NCBI GenBank assembly: GCA_004352715.1
Contig: SCFE01000001.1
Coordinates: forward strand, 1,499,411 to 1,563,410
Length of the DNA stretch: 64,000 bases
Reading direction: 5' to 3'
From: Hofstenia miamia
Taxonomy: Eukaryota > Xenacoelomorpha > Acoela
This document shows positions 1 to 10,241 of the stretch, piece by piece. Position numbers and translations under genes: made by a program. A model generated the notes under the pieces. The model made no database searches. It was not told where the DNA came from and worked only from the letters and a program-made list of their open reading frames with translations. Every line of letters begins with the position of its first letter. The first letter of the stretch is position 1.

Positions 1-104
1 GTGGAATATCACCAACAGTAATCCATAACAACTTAGCCATTGTTTGGGGTGACAAAACACCAGACTATCGTACAGTTGCACCTTAGTGTGCAAATTATCA
101 GTCG

Positions 105-951
105 TCATCATCTTCGTCATTTCAAGACCAGCCACGCCCTGGCAGACCACTTTCTGTGTCTGATGAGGCTCATGTGAAAGAGATTAAAGATTTAATTGGT
201 AGAAGACATGCACTTATCTTTTCGTGATTTACACGATTTAACTGGCATAAGTGTAGGCAGCATTCACAATATTCTACGCACTCATCTTGATTTGCGTTGT
301 GTTTGCTTTGCTTGGGTGCCCTATTCACTAACAGATGGCGGTAAGATACCGCGAGTTCAATGTGCATCAAATTTGTTAGATCTATTGAATAGTATGGGAG
401 ATGAGCAGTACTCCAGATATGCGATTGAAGACCAAATTTTTGTTTCATATGACTCAGTTCCGACAAAAAGAGGTGCTAGAAAAACCATGTTGATCATTGC
501 ATTCACGCCAAACAAACGGTTCAGTATTGAAGCATTACATTATGGCAAGTCTCTAGACTCCGATAGATATATAGACTTCTTAAAAAAGACAGGCAACAAA
601 TGGAGACGTTTACACTCTGCTCCTATACACCTCAATGAAGTTCACTGGCAGCATGACAATGCTCGCTGCCATGTGTCTGCTCAAACAAGCAACTTCTGTG
701 TAACCCGTGGGATGAATATGGTTAAACAATCACCATATTCACCTGACCTCAATTTGTGTGACAGATGGGTAAATAACAATCTCAAAAATTACCTAAGAGG
801 AACTTCATTTAACAATGATGATGAAATCGTAGCTGCTGCGCTGCAGTTCCTTCGTAACACCCCATTGGAAGTCTATAAAGAGGAAGTTGAGAAGTTGAAA
901 CGTCATTGCCAGCGAGTCATACAACAAGAAGGAGACTATATTACTGATTAG
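105..951 (+). pseudogene. mariner-type transposase (DD34D), frameshifted
   Basis: This is a cut-and-paste transposase of the Tc1/mariner superfamily. From 105 one frame encodes a linker with a PGRP motif followed by helix-turn-helix sequence. The frame breaks near 190-210 and continues in the open frame 196-951 (251 residues). Within that frame the likely catalytic triad is D79 (AIED), D154 (HDNAR) and D189 (SPDLNLCD). Exactly 34 residues lie between the last two, which is the mariner spacing. The C-terminus (ending EGDYITD) looks complete and stops at TAG 949-951. The N-terminal part is cut by the window edge or truncated, and I saw no inverted repeat. One frame break in about 850 nt, with all three acidic residues kept, suggests a fairly young but dead copy. 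The superfamily is clear; the subfamily is not. Confidence 0.85.
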
Positions 952-1297
952 TATTATTTATATAAACATACAATATTTATAAATACTTTTTTGAATAAAT
1001 GACTATTTATTGAACGCAGTAATATAAAAATGCTTTCTTAGTCCACTAAAAATTGCATCCTGAATTTTAATAAACAATTGCATAATTAACACTAAAACTG
1101 CAAATGGTTCAATAATTCGGCTAATTTTTTTATTCAAAAGCAGATTACCATCTATATGCAAAACTTTCATTCAACTGAAAATTTCTATTTGCTAAGTATT
1201 TAATTTTGCATGGAGTTTCTTTTTGTTAAGTCATTTTGCTGAAATTAATGTATGGAACGCCTATTATATATATATATATATATATACATACATATAT
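952..1297. repeat. AT-rich flank ending in a (TA)n microsatellite
   Basis: There is no coding signal after the mariner stop. The stretch ends in an uninterrupted TA run (about 1264-1287) with a short TACATA variant, and this runs directly into the assembly gap. Open frames across this junction are TA and N artefacts. Confidence 0.8.
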
Positions 1298-2297
1298 NNN
1301 NNNNNNNNNNNNNNNNNNNNNNNNNNNNNNNNNNNNNNNNNNNNNNNNNNNNNNNNNNNNNNNNNNNNNNNNNNNNNNNNNNNNNNNNNNNNNNNNNNNN
1401 NNNNNNNNNNNNNNNNNNNNNNNNNNNNNNNNNNNNNNNNNNNNNNNNNNNNNNNNNNNNNNNNNNNNNNNNNNNNNNNNNNNNNNNNNNNNNNNNNNNN
1501 NNNNNNNNNNNNNNNNNNNNNNNNNNNNNNNNNNNNNNNNNNNNNNNNNNNNNNNNNNNNNNNNNNNNNNNNNNNNNNNNNNNNNNNNNNNNNNNNNNNN
1601 NNNNNNNNNNNNNNNNNNNNNNNNNNNNNNNNNNNNNNNNNNNNNNNNNNNNNNNNNNNNNNNNNNNNNNNNNNNNNNNNNNNNNNNNNNNNNNNNNNNN
1701 NNNNNNNNNNNNNNNNNNNNNNNNNNNNNNNNNNNNNNNNNNNNNNNNNNNNNNNNNNNNNNNNNNNNNNNNNNNNNNNNNNNNNNNNNNNNNNNNNNNN
1801 NNNNNNNNNNNNNNNNNNNNNNNNNNNNNNNNNNNNNNNNNNNNNNNNNNNNNNNNNNNNNNNNNNNNNNNNNNNNNNNNNNNNNNNNNNNNNNNNNNNN
1901 NNNNNNNNNNNNNNNNNNNNNNNNNNNNNNNNNNNNNNNNNNNNNNNNNNNNNNNNNNNNNNNNNNNNNNNNNNNNNNNNNNNNNNNNNNNNNNNNNNNN
2001 NNNNNNNNNNNNNNNNNNNNNNNNNNNNNNNNNNNNNNNNNNNNNNNNNNNNNNNNNNNNNNNNNNNNNNNNNNNNNNNNNNNNNNNNNNNNNNNNNNNN
2101 NNNNNNNNNNNNNNNNNNNNNNNNNNNNNNNNNNNNNNNNNNNNNNNNNNNNNNNNNNNNNNNNNNNNNNNNNNNNNNNNNNNNNNNNNNNNNNNNNNNN
2201 NNNNNNNNNNNNNNNNNNNNNNNNNNNNNNNNNNNNNNNNNNNNNNNNNNNNNNNNNNNNNNNNNNNNNNNNNNNNNNNNNNNNNNNNNNNNNNNNN
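1298..2297. other. assembly gap, 1000 N
   Basis: Exactly 1000 N, the same length as the gap at 53875-54874, so this is probably a placeholder length rather than a measured one. It is bordered on the left by a TA microsatellite. Confidence 0.95.
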
Positions 2298-2914
2298 TGT
2301 TATCAATTGAAAATCACTGCATAAAAACTTTATTGGATTCTTGTATCAGTATTAATATTTCATCATCAGATATTGTAATGAGATTGAATCCTAATGTTTA
2401 TATAATGCAGAAACCTTGATTTGGGAAATTTTTCAGTACAAAACAGAAATTTGTACTATACAACTATTGTATTTGCAAAATCAAGGAGGGGATCATTTTA
2501 AATTGTATTTTATGTCATAAAGGATGCTTCTTAGGTTCATGTTTAGGTGTGGATGGATTAAATGAAACTATAAATAAAGTTGGAGCAGTAAAAATTAATT
2601 GTTGTAATTTGTCAATGAAAACTCTTAAGAAGAGAGTTAAAATTGGCAAAATGTTAAATTTTAAAGAAATTAATCAGATAGTCATATTATTGAATGATTT
2701 TCAAGACATTTTTTCACAAAATGGTGAAGCAAATGCTGTTGAACATGTAATTTGTGGCAAAGATTATCAGCCAGAATAAACAAAACAAATTCAATATCCT
2801 AAAGTATGAAAATTAGAAATTAAAGAACAAATAAATAGAATGCTAAAACAAGGAAGTATTTAAAAGAAAAATTAATCTTGGGCTCATCATATATGCTGAT
2901 GTTTGTCATTTTCA

Positions 2915-3205
2915 TTCTATGGTTGATTATAGAATGCTACACGAAAAAATAATAAATGATTGTTTTCCAGTACCATTAATAATAAATTGAACACATGCAT
3001 ATTTTACAATGATTGAATTAGCTTCAGGATACTTCTGAATGCCTCTTGAGGAAACAACAAAATCAAAACCTGCATTTACAATATATAGCAATATATATGA
3101 ATTCCAAGCTATGAGTTCTGTACCTACTAATGCTCTGGCAACTTTTCACCAAGTTGTTTGTGATTTGAATGTATAACCTTACATTGATGACAATTATCTC
3201 AAACA
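2915..3205 (+). pseudogene. reverse transcriptase core of the gypsy relic
   Basis: In one frame the sequence reads through RT finger and palm motifs: VDYRML (template-grip motif), CFPVPL, FTMIELASGYF (aspartate of motif A replaced by E in this reading), a stretch resembling the T-N-A-P-A-T-F-Q motif (TNALATFHQ), and YIDD. At least three in-frame stops are present. The order and spacing match Ty3/gypsy RT, so the assignment is secure even though the copy is dead. Confidence 0.8.
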
Positions 3206-3219
3206 GATCACCTCAAGGT

Positions 3220-3901
3220 CCCAGATAACAATTTAAGGGCTAAACAACATTTTTTGTGTTGCAAAATCACATTAGGTTGCTTTTTGGTTGTGGTTTATGA
3301 ATAAAAAAGCAATATTTTAAATTTGTAACAACATTTGTTTATGTTGTCATATGATTGTTTTAGCATTCATTTTATATGAAAATTCTAAATGGTTCAAGCA
3401 TCACAGCTTTAACAAACACAAGCCCAATAAATGGCAGGCCATTATCATTCAAATACTTAATACAAAGATTTTTTAAACATTTAAATGAATGTCTTGTATA
3501 TAAAAGATAACAATGAGCATAAAAATCTGCCAAATTTAACAAAAATTTAAAAATCTAAAATTAAGTACAATTTTGAAATAGTACTTTCTTAAGTTCTAAA
3601 AAATATGTAACTTTTTTGTTTAATAGTCAATTTCAAGTTGTCCAAATATTCATGAATAAATTATTTTGAAAATTCACTTATCTAGTATATTATAATTTTC
3701 ACAAATTTAAAATTTCAAGAAATGTTTTTTTATTTTAAAATGATCTAGTACTAAGAATAACAAAGTGAGTTTAAGTTCTGAGCATCTGCTCACTGATTAT
3801 TTATTGCTAGAGTTGTTATTATGATGTTAGTGCTTGCTGCAACAACAAAAAGTATGAAACAAATATAATCAACATAAAAACAACCAAAATTGTTATCTGG
3901 G
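3220..3901. mobile_element. non-autonomous element with 15-bp perfect inverted repeats
   Basis: CCCAGATAACAATTT at 3220-3234 is repeated as its exact reverse complement at 3887-3901, giving a 682-bp insertion. It splits the gypsy pol just after the YIDD box; on its right side the frame drops to degraded sequence and then integrase. The interior has no coding signal. I could not establish a target-site duplication, so the superfamily is open. It also contains no CpG. Confidence 0.6.
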
Positions 3902-4159
3902 GTAGTCTTCTGTCAATATGGTCAATGTTAAAGTATCTTAGAATCATATTGAAAAAATGTTGCATTAATTCAAAACTAAGTGATCAAGAATTTGAAATAA
4001 TTATTTGGAAATATAATGCTGGTCATTTGCTATTAAAATTCATTCAATGCATAAATTTGTGTTTCAAGTTGTGAAATCATCTAAAATTTCTCTTTGAAAA
4101 AAGATTTATACTGCAAATATATCTCAAGGCAAACTACAAGATTACAGCATTTTCAACCA

Positions 4160-4640
4160 AGAGTGTTTGTGGTGATTGATAGACACAGTAGGGCTTATGC
4201 AAAGTCACATAATTACCAATATTGAGTTACTATTCTAGATAATGTATTACATTGGACCAAGGAAATTCCAACTAATCTAATTTATGCAAAACATATAACA
4301 GATATGCTTGTGAATAATTGGCTATTCAGATTTGGTCAACAAAAAATATATATTCAGACAGACATAGGAAATTTTTTCAGAATTTTCAAAGAATTTTAGT
4401 TGAACATTGGGTATAAAAAATTCCATATCAACCACAAGGAAATTTACCTATAGAAAGAGCTAATCATAGTTTAAAAACAATGCATGCTACAGGAAAAACA
4501 AAAAATTTGGACTAATTTATTCAAGAAATTGTTTTCAACATGAATAGAACAATAATTGGTGCTGCTGGCATTTCAACATTTACTACAGTATTTGGCAAGT
4601 ACCTAGTAAACACAAGATTATGGCCACACAATCACAAATG
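4160..4640 (+). pseudogene. integrase core of the gypsy relic
   Basis: In successive frames I read VFVVIDRHSRA (start of the rve core with its first aspartate), VNNWLFRFGQQ, QTDIGNFF (second acidic region) and PYQPQGNLPIERANHSLKT (the P-Q-G-N-x-x-x-E-R box with the third acidic residue), followed by a GAAGISTFTTVFGK segment equivalent to the C-terminal T-P-F-x-x-V-F-G motif. Several stops and at least two frame shifts are present. This is the retroviral-type integrase domain of the same Ty3/gypsy relic. Confidence 0.78.
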
Positions 4641-4800
4641 ATTTGAACCATACAAATTTATATATACTTTTGCAAAAAACTATGTTACTTAAATTAGTTT
4701 GATGTCTGGATATGACTTAAGTGCATACATTAAAAAAGAAAAATTGGACATATTAGTCAATTAGCAGATGGACTACATGTAAATATTTGTAATTGTGTGG

Positions 4801-5940
4801 TCTTGTTTTCAAAGGGGAGTATTTTAGTGTGTGCATATGTATTGATGTCAGAATTGAAGAACATGAGATTTTCTGGGATGCTAATTCAATAGCTTAATTG
4901 TTTACTACTATGACTCATTATGTTAAAATGAAACATTACATTATTGAACTGGATTGACTAACTCAATTAATTCAAAAAGGTCTTTGCAACATGATTTTAA
5001 TATATTTGAGTTTCATGATGAAATTCTACATTGATGTTTTATTGTATCTAGTTGAGTTAGATGCTTTGTCAGTTGAAGCAAGTTACAAGAAAAATCTAAA
5101 GTCAGAAAGAATGATGATATATCTGTAACCCCACATATTATTGATCAAGAGAAATGTTCCTGTATAAATACTATCATATGTTATAGTTCAAAGATGAAGA
5201 ACTGCACCAAGAAAAATTGTCATGGTCTACTACACATATCTGCTTTGAAAATGCGATTTTACAAAACTAGTTACATCACTTTATGCCTTCTCTTAATACT
5301 AGCCAAAAAGAATTGTTGACTTAGAAGTAGCAAATTTATATTATCAATTTGATCACATGATATAAAATAACTGATAAGAATTTAGAAAAACTTTCCATGA
5401 CACAATAGAAATGGTGAAAATGGCTAATATCAAACTATCAATAATTTTGCCACCATATTCCAATATATTTATTCCCCAGAAACTTCTCCATTTGGAACCC
5501 ATAACCCTAGACATACTTCTATTAAAATTGGAAAACTGTTATTCCAATAGCACAAATGTGAAATTATTGTTTTATAAATGACACTTAACACACACTATCA
5601 TGTTGGACCTGCAGATTTCAATAGACTGTATTATTCAATCAAGAGTAATTGAAGAATTTCAGTATTTAGATTAGCTGGAGGAAATTTCAACTTGAAAATA
5701 TCTTATTGTGAAATCTCATATTATCAACAATGTTTGTATTATTTCCATTATAATTGACTATCCTTGACAGTGACTGTTTCAATGTTTCCTTCATCAGTAG
5801 TACTGATTCCAAAACTGTTTGTATGTTAGCAATGCTAGTGAGTAACATAATTGTATTTATGTTTCTCAAGTGCTGCTGAGTCAAATGGCTTCAAGNGTTT
5901 GCAGTCTATTGCATAAAATTTAACCAATTTTTCTATAAGC
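4801..5940. other. CpG-free block with no recognised gene
   Basis: This continues the CpG-depleted composition of the gypsy relic up to a sharp border near 5940, after which CpG returns. Short coding-like fragments appear in several frames but I recognise no domain. A single N at 5896 marks a possible join. It may be further retrotransposon sequence or a different element. Confidence 0.5.
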
Positions 5941-7949
5941 AATTTTCGAAAATCCCATGAGATTAGATTTGTTGTAGTCTATTAAATAAATAATTTTTAA
6001 AATAAATATAAATACATGCTTCCGCAGACACATACTCTCACCACACAGAGAAAACGAACATTTAAAAATAATAAATATATTTACAAAGAAAATATAAAAT
6101 TCACTACTAAATGATAAAGTTCATATAGCGAATTTCATCTACAGTTCCATGAAGAATGATCATATTCGTCAAACCTTCGTGTTCGGATGGGAGTGCTGTA
6201 GGAAACAAACGCAATGTGTATTTGCACATTATGAATTTCACACGGTAGTATCTAAATTATTGATTAATAAACAAGTCAAATGAAGTGATAGATCACAGTA
6301 TAAAACACATGACAATTAAAATTTTAAACAAAATAAATTAAAAATGTGTATTAAGAAACAAATTTCTATTTATGATAAAATAATATATAATTAATTTAAC
6401 ATCGGACTGCAAATTCGCAGCAATTCATTAAAATAAAATTGATTACGTTTTTAAAAGAAATATCTGTAAAACTAACTAGAGATAGTATTGCAAAAATCGT
6501 TAAGAATCAAAACAATATCTGAGATTTAATTATAAAAATATCTTACCAAAAAGTTTGAAGTATTTCAGGGTAGTTGTCTTTCTTTCAGCAAAACCATAGA
6601 GCTTAAAATACGTCCAAGGAATATAATTATATAGTCGTGGTCATAATTCACTGGCCATCTCAAAAATACTAAAAAAACTAGTGTGCACGCGCGTGTACGT
6701 GCATGTATGTGGGTCTATACCAGAGATGGAATCGGATTTCCATTTTGAAAAATTTCGGATTTGTTTCTTATCCAGAAATTTTTAAAAATTGTGTATTTGT
6801 ACATTTTATACATTACGCTCATTTTTACAATGAATCCTAATTTAATGATCTCAATCTAAGTGAAATTTTGTAATTGAATTTCATTGTTCATACAACAGGT
6901 TCCGCGTTATTCTTTCCAAAAACTTATAAAATTGGTAAATAATACTTCAAATCTAAAAATGCGGTTCATGTTAGCCATCGCATAACGACAAAATTGTAAA
7001 GCAAGCAAAAATATTTGTTCGGATAAATTTACAAAAGGAAGAGCAGAATTCTGAAAAAGATTCTCTTTAATATGTATATCAAAGAAGAAACAGAGAAGCT
7101 AGTGGAATACCTTAGTTGTTGCGAACACTGCCAAAATGTAATGATACTAATATATTTTGGTATGCTCTTCAATAAAAAACCTCATATAAATTTCAGTAGA
7201 AGCAAATTACAGTGCCAAGATCAACTTGGACTTCAGAAGGTTTGTGATAATTTGCTCACGAATTGGACTAAGAAACCAAGAAATTAAATTCAAATTAAAA
7301 TCAACAACTGAAGAAACCAATAACTCTAATACAATTTATCAAATAAAATGAACCAGTGGTGAAGAGTATATTGGTTTTTCTATTAAATCAAAATGTAGAA
7401 GAATAAAATGAGACTAGTTCTAGTATTTCTAATCATTTAATAAAATGCGGACTAAATTTGAAACGAAAATAGCACACCAAACATCAAGTTATTTAAAAAT
7501 TATTGAGTGCATTTTCATAAAATATTTTACAACTACGTTTAATTTCTTCCAATTTACCTTTTATGAGAATAAAATACATTAACAAAAAATGAAGTCAAAC
7601 ATTCAGACATATTGTTGTTAAGGATCTTTAATAATTTTAGTAAAAACATTAGACTAAAAGATATATTTCGCTCAACTTGAGCATCGTCAATTTAGCAAAT
7701 TTTCCCTCTAAATAAATTTTAAGATCAACCATCCCCAAAAATTTAAAAGTAATCGAAAGTATATACTTTAGATCAATGTAACCAAGTCTAAGCACCAAAG
7801 ATGACTACAAATATCAGCACAAATTACCTCTAATCAGCGTTTATCTACCTACTAATATCTTTTAATTAAATAATTGATTTCGTCGTGTTTAGACGTATTT
7901 GTCAACGCGCTTCTAGTTGTTTTCATTAATCTATAAGAAATTTCTCCTG
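5941..7949. other. AT-rich intergenic stretch
   Basis: CpG is normal and nothing is recognisable as coding. A 71-codon open frame at 7072-7287 has two CxxC-like spots but no family I know, and I do not call it. Inside lies a 31-nt strictly alternating purine-pyrimidine tract at 6681-6711. Confidence 0.5.
6681..6711. other. alternating purine-pyrimidine tract (Z-DNA-prone)
   Basis: Thirty-one consecutive bases alternate purine and pyrimidine, starting GTGTGCACGCGCG and ending TGTATGTG, with a GCGCG core. Such tracts can adopt left-handed Z-DNA under negative supercoiling. No nearby promoter or gene is evident. Confidence 0.55.
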
Positions 7950-8725
7950 ATGGAGATTTTAAACTGCTCTACATGTAAGTTATCTATTAATTAGGAACGT
8001 TACTTTGAATGTTTCGGGTGCATGAAACGATTACACCTCACTAAAAGATGTTCGGAATTCTCAACGGCACGCATTGAATTATTAACGCAGTCCTATCAAC
8101 ACTTTCTAATCTTATGTAATGCTTGTGTAGACAATAGGCATCAATTTTTTCGAACTCAATCTGCAACTGATAGTCTTGTAAGAGCACTTTCTGATAACAT
8201 TGACCTTTTGAAAGAGAATTTAAAGACCCTTCATGCTAATATGGAACGTAGTTTTACAAATTTTAACGAACAATTCGAAAATTCCGCTTCTAAAAATGAT
8301 TAATCCCACAAAATGAAGGTCATTATTTTGGGTGTCTCTGAACCAGAAGGGACTTTGCGAAATGCGGATAAGATTACTCATGACAGAGATAAATTAAAAG
8401 ATATTTTTAAGCATATCAAAGTTGAACTTACACATACGATGGAATTTTGGAGAAAAGGAAAACCCAATAGTTCAATGCCGAGACCGATTGCTATAAATAC
8501 GCAAAGTGTTTGGATTAAACGTATTTATTTTGGCTAATGCCTATATGTTAAAAGATTATCACTACAAGATATTCATAAACCATTATTAAATGAATCGGAT
8601 CGCGATAAAGAGAAGTTATGTCTGAGAAAGAGATTTGAACATATTAACGAAGGTGATAGTAGAAATAGGCTAAAAATTAGAAACTTATGTTTATATTTGG
8701 ATAATGATGTTGTACAACTGAGCTG
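7950..8725 (+). pseudogene. LINE-A ORF1 with N-terminal PHD-like finger
   Basis: This is a first open reading frame of a CR1/Jockey-like non-LTR retrotransposon. From the ATG at 7950 one single frame runs to the TGA at 8723-8725, broken only by stops at 7992, 8301 and 8535. The N-terminus carries a cysteine/histidine pattern like a PHD finger: CSTC, then CFGCMKRLH, then a further C, then CNAC. The middle looks helical. The C-terminal half has the LINE ORF1 motif region VIILGVSEPEG followed by RPIAIN and a charged tail. ORF1 proteins of this type bind RNA and chaperone the retrotransposon RNA. There are three point-mutation stops and no frameshift. Confidence 0.7.
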
Positions 8726-8755
8726 ACCATCACCTACTATTGATTTCAGAATATT

Positions 8756-8974
8756 ATGTACATGAATTGTTGTAGTATATTACATCTAGAGAAGCGGGTA
8801 AAGATTTTGAATTATATAACAACATATAATGTTTCGGTGGCGTGCTTAACTGAAACGTGGTGTCAGGATGTTGAAATTCTAGAATATCTTGTGGCTGGAT
8901 CAAATTATACAATTGCTAGTTATGCCTATAGAGCTATCATGAACAGTCATTGTGGCTGTGCTATAATTTGTAAA
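8756..8974 (+). pseudogene. LINE-A ORF2, start of AP-like endonuclease
   Basis: ORF2 begins 30 nt after ORF1. It shows the start of the apurinic-type endonuclease domain, with CLTETWCQD carrying the catalytic E of the T-E-T-W motif. The reading frame runs to IICKK and is then interrupted by the CAA tail of LINE-B. The endonuclease resumes after the gap at 10262, so these are two halves of one domain. The glutamine run a translation would show at its end is LINE-B tail, not protein. Confidence 0.75.
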
Positions 8975-8977
8975 AAA

Positions 8978-9523
8978 CAGCAACAACAACAACAACAAAA
9001 AGACTTTATTGCTTATTAAGCAAAGAAATTTGACAAATTAATTTACAACAAAAAACAAATTCAATATTTCTTATAAAGCAAATTCTTAGAATTGCATATA
9101 TTACAATTACAAACTAAAAAATGAGTACAAATATTATTTAAATGCATATAAATCAATAAATTGTTGTTTAAATAAATCTTCTACCTGCCTTTTAACTATT
9201 GAAGATCTATCAAAGAGATCAATGTTTGTATTTAAATGGACGTAATTTGCTAATTTAGTAATACGACTAAAGAAGAAATTATCGGTTTTAATCTTCTTGT
9301 TAATTTTGCACTTGAAAAGCGTTTTATTATAGAGCCGTAGTCCTTGTTTCGGAATATATAGGTAAACGTAGTCAAAGATATTAAAATCAATGTTGTTATT
9401 AAGCATACTATTAAATTGAATAAGATCAATGAGTTGTAATTGCATTGAAAGTGGCAATAAATTCAGTTTAATTAATCTCTTCTTATAGTCCGTAATATTC
9501 AAAATCCATTTCGAACAGCGTTT
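8978..9523 (-). mobile_element. LINE-B 3' end, nested in LINE-A
   Basis: This is the C-terminus of a LINE ORF2 on the minus strand (open frame 9134-9502). It has the leucine-rich RLIKLNLLPLSMQLQLIDL segment typical of the region beyond reverse transcriptase and stops before a short 3' UTR. On its sense strand it ends in an AATAAAG signal and a (TTG)n tail, seen here as (CAA)n at 8978-8998. It sits inside the LINE-A endonuclease, so it inserted later. Its 5' portion disappears into the gap. Confidence 0.72.
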
Positions 9524-10241
9524 NNNNNNNNNNNNNNNNNNNNNNNNNNNNNNNNNNNNNNNNNNNNNNNNNNNNNNNNNNNNNNNNNNNNNNNNNNNNN
9601 NNNNNNNNNNNNNNNNNNNNNNNNNNNNNNNNNNNNNNNNNNNNNNNNNNNNNNNNNNNNNNNNNNNNNNNNNNNNNNNNNNNNNNNNNNNNNNNNNNNN
9701 NNNNNNNNNNNNNNNNNNNNNNNNNNNNNNNNNNNNNNNNNNNNNNNNNNNNNNNNNNNNNNNNNNNNNNNNNNNNNNNNNNNNNNNNNNNNNNNNNNNN
9801 NNNNNNNNNNNNNNNNNNNNNNNNNNNNNNNNNNNNNNNNNNNNNNNNNNNNNNNNNNNNNNNNNNNNNNNNNNNNNNNNNNNNNNNNNNNNNNNNNNNN
9901 NNNNNNNNNNNNNNNNNNNNNNNNNNNNNNNNNNNNNNNNNNNNNNNNNNNNNNNNNNNNNNNNNNNNNNNNNNNNNNNNNNNNNNNNNNNNNNNNNNNN
10001 NNNNNNNNNNNNNNNNNNNNNNNNNNNNNNNNNNNNNNNNNNNNNNNNNNNNNNNNNNNNNNNNNNNNNNNNNNNNNNNNNNNNNNNNNNNNNNNNNNNN
10101 NNNNNNNNNNNNNNNNNNNNNNNNNNNNNNNNNNNNNNNNNNNNNNNNNNNNNNNNNNNNNNNNNNNNNNNNNNNNNNNNNNNNNNNNNNNNNNNNNNNN
10201 NNNNNNNNNNNNNNNNNNNNNNNNNNNNNNNNNNNNNNNNN
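9524..10241. other. assembly gap, 718 N
   Basis: This gap hides the 5' part of LINE-B and about 100 codons of the LINE-A endonuclease. Confidence 0.95.

Larger units (their letters stand above)
2461..4800 (+). mobile_element. Ty3/gypsy retrotransposon relic (pol)
   Basis: This is a decayed pol region of a Ty3/gypsy LTR retrotransposon. In order I see: a pre-reverse-transcriptase segment at 2549-2778 with the LLNDFQDIFS motif typical of the region just before the RT domain; an RT core from about 2915 to 3205 (VDYRML, ELASGY, and the catalytic box as YIDD); an inverted-repeat insertion at 3220-3901; and an integrase core from about 4160 to 4640 (VIDRHS, VNNWLFRFG, PYQPQGN). The RNase H between RT and integrase is lost or unreadable. 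Many stops and frame changes interrupt it. No LTRs were recognised. Only about two CpG dinucleotides occur in the whole 2298-5940 block. Confidence 0.8.

Noticed and set aside
1223-2419. Open frames of 350-400 codons across the first gap (and similar ones at 9483-10247, 42115-43146, 45302-45582, 53845-54963)
   Set aside because: They consist of N-runs plus TA or AAT microsatellite translation; there is no coding evidence.
5687-5884. Minus-strand open frame in the CpG-poor block as a possible env-like helical domain
   Set aside because: No fusion, cleavage or transmembrane features visible; 65 codons in AT-rich DNA is weak evidence.
8756-9019. Polyglutamine tract at the end of an open frame
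   Set aside because: The CAA run is the 3' tail of LINE-B read in antisense, not a protein feature.
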